64,000 bases of DNA. Source: Alphaproteobacteria bacterium (GTDB lineage Bacteria > Pseudomonadota > Alphaproteobacteria > Caulobacterales > Aquidulcibacteraceae). Of the stretch, positions 53,406 to 62,500 are shown piece after piece (positions within the stretch are counted from its first letter, which is position 1; every line of letters starts with the position of its first letter). The position numbers and the translations under genes are program-made. The notes beneath the pieces were generated by a model that was not told the origin of the DNA, did not search any database, and saw nothing but the letters and a program-made list of their open reading frames with translations. Location of the stretch: NCBI GenBank assembly GCA_027485915.1, contig JAIXQA010000036.1, positions 1 to 64,000 on the forward strand. The letters are read 5' to 3'.

Positions 53406-53463
53406 GGCGTAAAATAGGCCAAATAATCATCTTTTATGCCGCAAAACGCCTAATTTTTATGCC
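53406..53463. repeat. TTTTATGCC repeat cluster upstream of the TonB receptor
   Basis: TTTTATGCC occurs at 53432-53440 and 53455-53463, 23 bp apart, and its near inverse GGCGTAAAA at 53406-53414. Spacing near two helical turns suggests a regulator that binds on one face. The rest of the 308-bp gap 53283-53590 holds the receptor promoter and, at 53493-53534, a terminator. Confidence 0.4.
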
Positions 53464-53492
53464 GATAAATCATGGCTTGGTCGAATAATTTT

Positions 53493-53534
53493 ATAAAAAG
53501 AAAATGGGCGTGCAGGATTGTTCTGCACGCCCAT
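53493..53534 (-). terminator. Strong rho-independent terminator
   Basis: On the minus strand ATGGGCGTGCAG (53534-53523) pairs with CTGCACGCCCAT (53515-53504), a perfect 12-bp stem with a 7-nt loop, followed by TTTCTTTTTATAAAA. It ends the transcript of the exported aminotransferase gene. Confidence 0.92.
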
Positions 53535-53590
53535 TATGAGACTCTAATGACGAATTCCGACTATGGTTAGCGGGCTTCGACTGGGATAAT

Positions 53591-54700
53591 TTAAGCCCGG
53601 ATGACCTCTGGCAGCGCCTTACAATAGCGCTCAACATCCGGCAGCTTCCCCATGCTGACGCGGCTCCAATTGGTGTGGGTACCATAAACGCCTCGGATCA
53701 AGATTTTTTTGGCTTCCATGCGCTCACGAACAATATTGGCGTTCATGCCAACATTAACCCAGACAAAGTTGGTGGAAGAGGGCAGGGCAGTGAGGCCAGC
53801 ACTCTTCACGGCTGCCATGACCATTTCACGCGCTTCCACAATCTTGGCGCGCGAATAGCTCAGGAATGGCTCGTCATTATAGCAGGCAACAGCACCAGCC
53901 AGTCCAACACTGTTCATTCCGCCCATCACATACGGGCGGATTTTGGCAATATTGGCGGGCGTCGAAATCACATATCCGACGCGAATGCCCGCCATGCCAT
54001 AGATTTTCGAGAAAGTACGCGTGATGGCGATATTGTGCCCGGCACGGATCAGATCAACGACTGAGTTTGAAACCGGCTGATCGGACAGCTCAATATAAGC
54101 CTCATCAATCAGGACAGTCGTCTTCGCAGAAGCAGCCTTAGCAAAGGCATGGATGTCTGCAGCTTTCTCAAGAATGCCGGTTGGGTTATTTGGGTTACAC
54201 ACCGAAATCAGCGACGTCTCTGGCGTAATCGCCGCTTCCATCGCTCCAAAGTCATGCGAGTAGTCGGCCTTCAAGGGGACGCGAACCGTCTTGACGCCTT
54301 TGTCTTCAGCAAATTTAAAATAGGCATCCCAGAACAAATTCGTGCTGATCAATGTGCCCTTCATGCCGTAGGCGAGGCCAATAGCATTCAACAATTCGCC
54401 CGAGCCAGATGAGACAATGATATGATCGGTTGTTACGCCATGACGCTCGGCAATCATTTCCATCAAACGCTGAATGCCGCCGCCAGGATAATAGGCACCG
54501 GTTGAAAGGGCATCGGTCATGGCTTTAATGGCGCTTGGCGCGGGACCATAGGGATTTTCATTGAGGCCGAGACGCGCAAATCCCGGTGCTGGTCCCAACA
54601 AAGGTGCGGCTGCAGGTTCTGCTGCCGATGCCGCCTTCGTGAGGCTTAGGGCCACACCACCTGCGGCAGCCCCAAATAGCAAACGTCTTGAAAGATCCAT
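53591..54700 (-). CDS. Tat-exported PLP-dependent aminotransferase (HisC-like)
   Basis: 369 aa. The N-terminus DLSRRLLFGAAAGGVALSLTKAASAA is a Tat signal. The rest is a class I/II aminotransferase: FARLGLNENPYGPAP, SSGSGELLNAIGLA, CNPNNPTG, VLIDEAYIELS with the PLP-nitrogen Asp, and TRTFSKIYGMAGIRVGY with the Schiff-base Lys. The layout is that of histidinol-phosphate aminotransferase, but periplasmic export points to a different substrate. A strong terminator follows. Confidence 0.87.
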   Translation of the reverse strand: MDLSRRLLFGAAAGGVALSLTKAASAAEPAAAPLLGPAPGFARLGLNENPYGPAPSAIKAMTDALSTGAYYPGGGIQRLMEMIAERHGVTTDHIIVSSGSGELLNAIGLAYGMKGTLISTNLFWDAYFKFAEDKGVKTVRVPLKADYSHDFGAMEAAITPETSLISVCNPNNPTGILEKAADIHAFAKAASAKTTVLIDEAYIELSDQPVSNSVVDLIRAGHNIAITRTFSKIYGMAGIRVGYVISTPANIAKIRPYVMGGMNSVGLAGAVACYNDEPFLSYSRAKIVEAREMVMAAVKSAGLTALPSSTNFVWVNVGMNANIVRERMEAKKILIRGVYGTHTNWSRVSMGKLPDVERYCKALPEVIRA

Positions 54701-54737
54701 CGCCGTAACTCCTTTTCCCTGCTTGATCGAGTGAAAC

Positions 54738-55571
54738 CTAACTAAGCCCTTCTCGCAACATCATGGCCGATGTGACGAGAAGGTAAATTCCAAATGCGCG
54801 CTTCAGCATAACCGCATTGAGCGCATGGGCGGCACGTACGCCCAAGGGCGCGGTGAAATAGGACATAGCTGCAATCGCAACCGCGCCCAAAATATTGATA
54901 TAGCCAATGGAGCCTAAAGGCAGAGACGCATGTCCCCAGCCGATTATAGCAAAGCCAATGGCACCGGGGATTGCGATAATCGCTCCAAGTCCAGCGGCAG
55001 TTGCCACAGCACGATGGATTGAACGGCCATAAGAGGTCATGACGAGGATCGCGATCGTGCCGCCACCAATGCCCAATAGGGCTGAGAAACCGCCGAGGAA
55101 GGTCGCGAGGCCCGCGCGAAGGGGTCCGGTCGGCATCTCACGAGCGATTGGGTTTTTGCGCTCCAGAATGGGAAACACGAAGTGAAGCCCCATGATGAAA
55201 ACGCCGGTTGCAAACACCAGAACCAACACTTGACCCTTGACAGAGCCCGCCAGGACCAGTCCGCCAATGACGCCCAGAACGATCCAGGGTGCCCAGCTTC
55301 TCAGTATCTCAAAGTCCACCACACCACGCGCCGCATGGGCTTGGACCGAGCGTAAGGACGTCACGATAATCGTGGCAAGGCTTGTCCCTACTGCAACGTG
55401 GGTAATGACGCTCGGGTCCACACCAAAGTAATGATACACAGCGATCAAAGCTGGCACGACAACGAAACCACCCCCGATTCCAAATAGGCCAGCGGCGAAC
55501 CCTGCCGTCAGTCCCGCCGCCATCAGCGCCAGCACCAAGGGTATCTGTACCGCTAAGTCCCCCATATTCAT
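54738..55571 (-). CDS. TauE/SafE-family permease (probable sulfite/organosulfur exporter)
   Basis: 277 aa, about eight membrane segments, with the duplicated family motif: GFAAGLFGIGGGFVVVPALIAVYHYFG near the start and GFSALLGIGGGTIAILVMTSYG in the second half. TauE/SafE proteins move sulfite, sulfoacetate or similar anions. It is upstream of the exported aminotransferase on the same strand (37 bp apart), so they may be co-transcribed. Confidence 0.9.
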   Translation of the reverse strand: MNMGDLAVQIPLVLALMAAGLTAGFAAGLFGIGGGFVVVPALIAVYHYFGVDPSVITHVAVGTSLATIIVTSLRSVQAHAARGVVDFEILRSWAPWIVLGVIGGLVLAGSVKGQVLVLVFATGVFIMGLHFVFPILERKNPIAREMPTGPLRAGLATFLGGFSALLGIGGGTIAILVMTSYGRSIHRAVATAAGLGAIIAIPGAIGFAIIGWGHASLPLGSIGYINILGAVAIAAMSYFTAPLGVRAAHALNAVMLKRAFGIYLLVTSAMMLREGLS

Positions 55572-55727
55572 CTAAAATCTTGCCCCGCGTCGCATTGAAC
55601 ATTCAACGTCCAGATAGCGCTATCACGGGTCTGCGAGGACAAAAGCCGGTCGGCTCAAGATTTCGTGAGTTTAAGTAGTTCCAAGCGTAGATTGAATTTG
55701 GATTGCGCAAATGCTCTTTAGTTTTGC

Positions 55728-56393
55728 TCAATCCATAGGCGAATAGATGACGGAGCCGTCACTGAAGATCGCCGATTGCCCTGATTCCCACAGCGGAAAT
55801 TTGGTCATGATCTGTTCAAAGAGCGCGCCTTCGATAAAGAAGGCGAGCCAGCCGCGAAGCCGATCTAGCGGCAGTTGCGCGAACCAGTTGGGATCGACCG
55901 CAGCGAATTGGCGAACAAAGGGGAAGAGGCAAATATCGACCAAGCTTGGCCAACCTTGAGCGAGAAATGGGAACTTGGTCAGGCGCGCGTCCAAGTCCAT
56001 TAGAATTTCTAAGCCCTTCTCCCGCGCGGTTTCCATCGGTACGTCATAGCGTTGCGGGTATTTATATTGATCCAAATAGGTCTTGAACGGGCCATCGTTG
56101 CGCATAACCAAGGCCTCTTGCTCTGGGCCCCAGCCAACAAGCCAGCGCTCTGGGTCATTTAGCCCTAAGGCATAAAGCATTATATCCCGGCTTTCTTCGA
56201 TGACCCCACCCTGTGGCAAAACCATCACGGGAACGGTGCCCTTTGGCGAAACCTGCAGCATTTCTTTGGGCTTTGCCTTTAAGGCAACTTCGCGCACTTC
56301 ATAAGGCTGACGCGCAACGGCCAAGGCCATTCGCGCCCGTATGGCATAGGGGCATCGACGAAATGTGTAGAGTATCGGCCAAGTGCGCTCCAT
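55728..56393 (-). CDS. Glutathione S-transferase-like protein
   Basis: 221 aa from the ATG at 56393 (AAAGGC upstream; a TTG at 56408 would overlap the beta-lactamase gene). The N-terminal thioredoxin-like domain reads ILYTFRRCPYAIRARMALAVARQPYEVREV with a Cys at the active site, as in Omega- or beta-like GSTs and glutaredoxin-like members, then SPKGTVPVMVLPQGGVIEESRDIMLY. The helical C-terminal domain follows. It starts 4 bp after the beta-lactamase gene. Confidence 0.83.
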   Translation of the reverse strand: MERTWPILYTFRRCPYAIRARMALAVARQPYEVREVALKAKPKEMLQVSPKGTVPVMVLPQGGVIEESRDIMLYALGLNDPERWLVGWGPEQEALVMRNDGPFKTYLDQYKYPQRYDVPMETAREKGLEILMDLDARLTKFPFLAQGWPSLVDICLFPFVRQFAAVDPNWFAQLPLDRLRGWLAFFIEGALFEQIMTKFPLWESGQSAIFSDGSVIYSPMD

Positions 56394-56397
56394 GCCT

Positions 56398-57330
56398 TTA
56401 AGAAACAACCCAGCGCGCCGCGATACGACCAGCTTCTGCTAACACAGCCTGAAATTCATCGCGAATATCACCATAGCCAATTCTCGTATTGAAGTAGGCG
56501 GTTACGACGATGGGCGCACGATCTGGCGGCCAGACAATGGCGATATCATTATATTTGTCGCCCTCGTCTTCACTCAGGCCGGTCCCGGTTTTATCGCCGA
56601 CCTTCCAATCCACCGGCAGACCGGCCCGAATGCGCTTTAGACCCGTCTGAGTCTCTATCATCCAGCCAATAAGCAAGTCTTTTGAAGCTTGCGACAGATA
56701 ATCCGTCGTCAAATAGCGGGCGATCAGCCGAGCCATCGCAGCAGGCGATGTGGTGTCGCGCTCATCATCGCCAGTTACCCGGTTCATCATCGGCTCATAC
56801 CTGTCTAGGCGAGTCACTGGATCTCCTGCAGCGCGGAGGCGTTGGGTCATACCCTCAGGCCCACCCAGTTCGCGCATGATCAGATTTGCAGCAGGATTGT
56901 CGCTGGTAATTTGGGTTGCCTTTGCCAGGGCACCAATCGTCATACCGCCGACGCTTAAATTAGCCTCTGTCACCGGTGCATGCGCGACCATGTCGGCCGG
57001 AGTGTAGGAGATGAATTGGTCGAGCGTGCGCTTACCAGCATCGACATCCCGCAAGACCTCCGCTGCCAAAGCCAGCTTAAACGTCGAGCACATGGCAAAG
57101 CGTTCGTCTTGCCGATGTCCGACCAGCTCGCCCGTGGCAGTGTCCAAAATGCCAACACCGAGCCTGCCTTGAGACTTTGCTTCCAAGGCCGACAACGCCT
57201 CTGCCGGCGCTTTACGGGCAAGGGGCTTGGGGACAGGTGCAGCGCAGGCAGTAAGGCCGGGCAGGGCTAAGGCGCCTGCGAAGGCGAGACCCATAAAGGT
57301 GCGGCGGTCGTTCTTGGGGGTCATGCTCAT
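56398..57330 (-). CDS. Class A beta-lactamase
   Basis: 310 aa. A Tat signal (NDRRTFMGLAFAGALAL) precedes the enzyme. Catalytic features are MCSTFK with the acylated Ser82, SDN at 143-145, RYEPMMN with Glu179 (standing for Glu166), and KTG at 247-249. It should hydrolyse penicillins and perhaps cephalosporins in the periplasm. The Cys before the active Ser occurs in several class A enzymes, including chromosomal ones. Coupled to the GST-like gene downstream; the spectrum cannot be read from sequence. Confidence 0.93.
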   Translation of the reverse strand: MSMTPKNDRRTFMGLAFAGALALPGLTACAAPVPKPLARKAPAEALSALEAKSQGRLGVGILDTATGELVGHRQDERFAMCSTFKLALAAEVLRDVDAGKRTLDQFISYTPADMVAHAPVTEANLSVGGMTIGALAKATQITSDNPAANLIMRELGGPEGMTQRLRAAGDPVTRLDRYEPMMNRVTGDDERDTTSPAAMARLIARYLTTDYLSQASKDLLIGWMIETQTGLKRIRAGLPVDWKVGDKTGTGLSEDEGDKYNDIAIVWPPDRAPIVVTAYFNTRIGYGDIRDEFQAVLAEAGRIAARWVVS

Positions 57331-57368
57331 GGATCACACCTCACGCGGTGAAAACAAATTGAAGGCCA

Positions 57369-58073
57369 TCAGCCCTTGTTTTGGTATGCTGCCAAAATGA
57401 TTTCGACATGGAAGTCAATCATGGCTTGGATGTCGCCCCAAGGAAAGTCTGGACGGGCCAGTAGAAGTGCACATAGGCCGTGCATGCTCGCCCATAGACT
57501 TTGCGCAATATGGTCAGCTGATCCTTCGCGCAAATGGCCTTCGTCCTGCAAAAGCGCCAGCCCATCGCGAAAACCCGCGAAGGCTTGCATGCCCGGCAAG
57601 ATGTCTGGGTTATACGCCTCGTCCTCGTGCATAGGCCCCTCAAGCATGAAGGCAATCCGGTAAGCCGCGCCCTGTTCGAGGGCAAAGCCAATATAGCCAC
57701 GGATCATAGCTTCCAAACGGGCCGCCGCGGGAATGTCTGCGGTTCTTATCTTGCTGATCAAATCCTCCAAGACGGAGAATGCACGCGCCGACAGAGCATT
57801 GGTCAACGCCTCTTTCGTCGCAAAATGAGCATAGAGACTGGGCTGAGAGATGCCAACTGCATTGGCGATCATGCGCGTAGACGTCCCGGCAATGCCATAG
57901 GTCAGAAACAAGCGCGAGGCATGATTGAGAATATCCTCACGTCGATCTGCGCCTTTCAGCCGATGCACGACGCCCGACCGAGGCTCTTCACCCGAAACAG
58001 TTTCGGACCGCACGCCAGATTTTTTTCTGTAGATCCCCACTTTTCCTCTTGACCTCTCGCAGATTTGCTTCAT
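57369..58073 (-). CDS. TetR-family repressor of the RND efflux genes
   Basis: 234 aa. The helix-turn-helix spans about residues 44-90; the recognition helix ISQPSLYAHFATKE resembles the QPTLYWH helix of the tetracycline repressor. A dyad CCTATCA-C-TGATAGG lies directly upstream. The ATG at 58073 abuts this dyad and has no ribosome site; a GTG at 58040 after GAGGAAAA is an alternative start. It is divergent from the efflux operon and most likely represses it. Confidence 0.9.
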   Translation of the reverse strand: MKQICERSRGKVGIYRKKSGVRSETVSGEEPRSGVVHRLKGADRREDILNHASRLFLTYGIAGTSTRMIANAVGISQPSLYAHFATKEALTNALSARAFSVLEDLISKIRTADIPAAARLEAMIRGYIGFALEQGAAYRIAFMLEGPMHEDEAYNPDILPGMQAFAGFRDGLALLQDEGHLREGSADHIAQSLWASMHGLCALLLARPDFPWGDIQAMIDFHVEIILAAYQNKG

Positions 58074-58088
58074 CCTATCACTGATAGG
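58074..58088. promoter_or_regulatory. tetO-like operator of the TetR/RND promoter region
   Basis: CCTATCA-C-TGATAGG is a perfect 7-bp dyad with one central base. Its core CTATCA-N-TGATAG is the same as in the Tn10 tet operator. It sits between the TetR and MFP starts. TTGACC at 58049-58054 may be the -35 of the efflux promoter, which would place the operator over the -10. Confidence 0.7.
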
Positions 58089-58131
58089 TTAGTAGTCCAG
58101 TCTGAAAATCTCCTCCCCAGTACGGCAAAAA

Positions 58132-59532
58132 ATGACCAAACAAAGAAAACCGAAAAGCGACCTCCCCAACCGGGGAGGTCAAAATTTTAAACTACGCGTG
58201 ATTCTGATAGCAGGCGCTGCCATGATCCTATCATCCTGTGGCAATGGGGATGATAAATCAAAAGCAGCAGACCCAGTCCTTGTCGAAATTAAGCGCGCGC
58301 AAAGTGTCAATGCCCAGACTGAGATTGTCGCTACAGGATCGTTCCGCAGGGAAAAGGAGATTGACCTTTCTTTTCGCATCAGCGGTGTGTTGCGCGAGGT
58401 CAATTTCCGCGAAGGCCAATTGGTTGAGAAAGGGGTTGTGGTTGCCAGCATCGACCCAACCCAAGTCGAAGCACAAATCATCCAAGCCCAAGCTCAAGCT
58501 ATGCAGGCAACGGCCGGCATCGGCCAAGCCGTTGAACAAGCCCGCGCGGCAACCTCTTCGATTGCGTCCGCCCGTGCTGGCCAAGCCCAAGCTGAAGCCA
58601 ATACCAGCCGTGCAGCCGCAGCTTTAGCGCAAGCGCAAGCAGATTTTGCCAATGCCAAGCGCGATTATGATCGTGACGCCACTTTGGTACAGAAGGGTTT
58701 TGTATCCGAAGCCCGTTTGGACGCACGAAAAACGCGCCTTGATGTTGCCGAGGCATCTGTGCGCGCCGCCGAGGCAGGTCTAAACGCTGCGCGCCAAGGC
58801 ACGCTCGCGGCCAATGCTGGGATCACGCAAGCACAGGCTGGTGCGGGTGCCGCTCAAGCCGGCGTTCAAGCCGCTTCTGGCCGCGCGCGCGCGGCAGAGG
58901 CTGGCGTTTCGGCTGCGGCTTTTGACCGTCGTTGGGCAAGATTGGTAGCACCAGTGCGCGGGATCGTTTTAACGCGTGTGGCGGAACCTGGCGAGATCAC
59001 GGCACCGGGTCAGCCTATCCTGACCGTTGCAGACGAAGATTCGCCTTTGATCTTGCGGACGCCGGTTTCAGACAAGGATGTTGCCCGCATTCAAGTTGGC
59101 GATTCAGCCGATGTTTATGTGTCAGCCCTGAACAAGACCCTGAAGGGCACTGTCACACGGGTGGCCGAGCGCGCGGATCCACGTACGGGTGCCTTTGATA
59201 TCGATATTGCTATTGAAGGCGGCGGCGACGTGAAGACAGGTTTCTTTGCCGAGGCGCGTATCAAGGCCAAATCAAGTGCTGCACCTTTGCCAGCCAGCAA
59301 TGAGGTTCTTGTGCCAACTGAATCTCTGATCGGGGTCACCAATGGCAAAGCGAGTCTTTATGTTCTCAATGGTGACCAAAAGACAGTGCGGCTGGTCACG
59401 GTCGACTTCATTCGGTTGCAAGGCAATCAAGCCCTTGTTCGCGGCATTCCCCCAGGCCTTGGCATTGTGACGTCTGGTGGCGCCTATGTCAGCGATAAAG
59501 CGCAAGTCTCGGTGGTTGAGGCAAGATCGTGA
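58132..59532 (+). CDS. RND efflux membrane-fusion protein (HlyD/AcrA family)
   Basis: 466 aa. A lipobox-like SSCG follows a basic N-terminus and a hydrophobic segment, so it is probably anchored in the inner membrane. The lipoyl half reads DLSFRISGVLREVNFREGQLVEKG, and the hairpin (about residues 115-260) is a long Ala/Gln-rich alpha-helical coiled coil (AQAQAQAMQATAGIGQA and similar), which accounts for the repetitive DNA. The beta-barrel follows. A 9-bp hairpin lies in the first codons. It overlaps the RND pump gene by 4 nt. Confidence 0.9.
   Translation: MTKQRKPKSDLPNRGGQNFKLRVILIAGAAMILSSCGNGDDKSKAADPVLVEIKRAQSVNAQTEIVATGSFRREKEIDLSFRISGVLREVNFREGQLVEKGVVVASIDPTQVEAQIIQAQAQAMQATAGIGQAVEQARAATSSIASARAGQAQAEANTSRAAAALAQAQADFANAKRDYDRDATLVQKGFVSEARLDARKTRLDVAEASVRAAEAGLNAARQGTLAANAGITQAQAGAGAAQAGVQAASGRARAAEAGVSAAAFDRRWARLVAPVRGIVLTRVAEPGEITAPGQPILTVADEDSPLILRTPVSDKDVARIQVGDSADVYVSALNKTLKGTVTRVAERADPRTGAFDIDIAIEGGGDVKTGFFAEARIKAKSSAAPLPASNEVLVPTESLIGVTNGKASLYVLNGDQKTVRLVTVDFIRLQGNQALVRGIPPGLGIVTSGGAYVSDKAQVSVVEARS
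58159..58180 (+). promoter_or_regulatory. Stem-loop in the first codons of the efflux MFP gene
   Basis: GACCTCCCC (58159-58167) and GGGGAGGTC (58172-58180) form a perfect 9-bp stem with a 4-nt loop, followed by AAAATTTT. It could slow or attenuate expression of the efflux operon. As codons 10-17 pass through it, coding constraint alone does not explain it. Confidence 0.4.
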
Positions 59533-62500
59533 TCACCAAGTTCAATCCGGCTCGTTTTACGGTTGAACGCTGGCAGTTCACCTTACTAGCTTTCGCTTTA
59601 TTGGCGCTGCTTGGGCTCAATGCCTTTCAGTCCATCCCGCGTTCGGAAGATCCCCACTTTCCCATCCCCATTGTGATCACAAATGTGGTGTTGCCCGGTG
59701 CGGATGCGAAGGATGTGGAAGAGCTTCTCGTCAAGCCCATTGAAGATGTGGTCGATGGCTTGGATGATGTGAAAGAAGTGCGTAGCTTTGCCGCCGATGG
59801 CGTTGCGACCGTCCTTGTTGAGTTTGAGTGGAGTACCAATCCCGAACGCAAATATGACGAAGTCATTCGCGAAGTGAATGCGATCCGCAACACATTGCCC
59901 AGCGGCATTGTGCGTCTAGAGACACGGCGGGCGCGCACGACTGAGACCAATATTTTGCAAGTTGCCTTGGTGTCTGACCTTGTTCCCTGGAAGGACTTAG
60001 AACGGGTCGCCGACGATTTGCGCGAAGAGCTTGATCGCTCACCTGGCGTACGCAAAGCCGAATATTGGGGTGCACCCCGTTCAGAAGCGCGTGTCTCGAT
60101 TGATGCGGGCAGGCTCGCCACTATGCAGCTCTCGCCCACCCAAGTTGCCGATGCCCTGCGCAATGCCGGGGTCGATACGCCGATTGGGGCCGTCCATGCC
60201 GGTGAACGCCGGTTCAACGTCAAGACCAAGGGTGCTTATAAGAGCCTCGCGCAAATCAAGGACGTTCCAATCTTTGCCAGTGCCAATCGCGTTGTCCGCG
60301 TACGCGATGTCGCTGATGTCAGTTGGAACACGGCAGAAGCCAGCCATTTGACTTTCCTCAATGGCAAGCGGGCGATGTTTGTCACCGTCAAGCAACGCGA
60401 CAATGTCGACGTCCAGCGTGTGCGCGATGGGCTGGAAAGCCGGCTTGATGCCTTTGAGAAGCGCCTTCCGGCAGGCATACGCTTGGAGCGCGCCTTTGAC
60501 CAATCGGTGAACGTCAATCATCGCTTGGGCAATCTCTATCGCGACTTTGGTATCGCGCTTGGCCTCGTCCTAATCACTTTGTTGCCCTTGGGCATTCGTG
60601 CTGGCTTTGTGGTGATGCTGTCCATCCCGATGTCGCTTTTGATCGGTGTGTTCTGGTTGCAAAATGCCGGCTTCACTTTGAACCAATTGTCGATCGCGGG
60701 CTTTGTATTGTCGCTCGGCCTTTTGGTGGACGATTCTATTGTGGTGACCGAGAATATCGCTCGCCGCATTCGAGAAGGCGAAGATCGGGTTGCGGCCGCC
60801 ATCAATGGTACGGGTCAAATTGCGGTTGCTGTTTTGGGCTGTACCGCGACTCTCATGTTGGCCTTTTTGCCGCTTCTATTTCTGCCCGAGGGCTCGGGCC
60901 AATTCATCAAGTCTCTGCCTGTCACTGTTCTGTTGACGATTGCCGCATCCCTGTTTGTGTCCTTGACGGTCATTCCATTCTTGGCAAGTCGCTTGCTCAA
61001 CAAACATGAGGACCCGGAAGGCAATCCGCTATTGCAACGGATCAATACCGGGATCCATGAATTCTATACACCCATCCTCCACCAAGCTTTGGCAAAACCT
61101 TGGGCGGCATTGGGAATCATATTTGCCATCTGCTTCACCTTTGTGCCCATCATCGGAGTGATTGGGCAAAGCCTGTTTCCGCCCGCTGGTATCCCACAAT
61201 TCCTAGTGCGTGTCGAAACACCCGAGGGCACATCGCTGGCCACCACCCAGAAGGCGCTGAATTTTGCGGAATCTCGGCTGCAAGCCCGCAAGAAGGCGGG
61301 CGAAGTCGATTGGTATATGTCGAACCTCGGCCGGGGCAATCCGCAAATCTTTTACAATATCTTCCAACGTGAAACGGCCACCAATTACGCCGAGATTTTT
61401 GTTCAGAAGGAACATTGGAAGGGCAAGGAGAGTGAGCAATGGGTCGAGACGCTCCGCAAGGATCTTACCGGCTATCCAGGTGCGCGCTTTACCGTTGAAG
61501 TTTTTGTCAACGGCCCGCCCGTCGAGGCACCAATTGCTGTGCGGGTGTTTGGTGAAGATATTGGTGAGCTGCAGAAATTATCTCGCGAAGTTATGGTTTT
61601 GATGGAATCAACACCGGGCGTCCGCGATGTCGTCAACCCATTGCGCCTCGACCGTTTAGACGTCGATCTTGGAGTAGACGCGCAAGAAGCAGCGCTCTTG
61701 GGCATTCCTGCCGGGCTTGAGAAGCGCGTCGCCCGCTTGGCTTTGGCGGGCGAGACGGCGGGCACCTTCCGCGATGAACGGGGTGACGACTTCCCAGTCG
61801 TGGTTCGATTACCGACAACCGGGCGCAATATATTGGCGGACCTTGATCGAATCTATGTGCCAACCAATGCGGGCGGATCCGCCCCACTGGCTTCCTTTGC
61901 TGACCCAAAGCTTGTGGCAACACCTGCCTCCATTACCCGGGTTGATCGCGAGCGTGTTGTTACGCTGACTGGCCAAACCGCAGACGGCTTCTTAACCGCC
62001 AATGTGACAGCGGACCTGTTGGCGCGGGTCAATCAAGAGATCAAACTGCCGCCGGGTTTCCGCGTTGAATTAGGGGGACAAGCGGCCGCCCAGTCGGAAA
62101 GCTTTTCCGGTTTAGGTGCCGCTTTCATGATCGCCTTGTTCGGCATTCTGGCGGTCCTGGTGTTGGAGTTTGGTAAGTTCAAGACAGCCATCGTGGTTGC
62201 AGGCATTATTCCACTTGGCATCTTTGGTGCTGTGGCAGCCTTGGGCTTGACCGGCAATTCCTTGAGCTTCACCGCCACCATTGGCATCATTGCCTTGATC
62301 GGGATTGAGATCAAGAATTCCATCCTTTTGGTCGACTTCACCGAGCAATTGCGGCGCGAGGGAGTTGGACTGATGGAAGCGATTGAGCGGGCGGGCGAAG
62401 TTCGCTTCTTGCCCGTTCTTCTGACCAGCGTCACCGCCATTGGCGGCCTGTTGCCCTTGGCTTTGGAGCAATCGGGCCTTTACTCACCCATGGCTATTGC

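Noticed and set aside
58490-58930. Repetitive GCCCAAGC-type DNA in the efflux MFP
   Set aside because: It encodes the Ala/Gln-rich coiled-coil hairpin of the membrane-fusion protein, so it is explained by protein structure rather than being a DNA repeat element.
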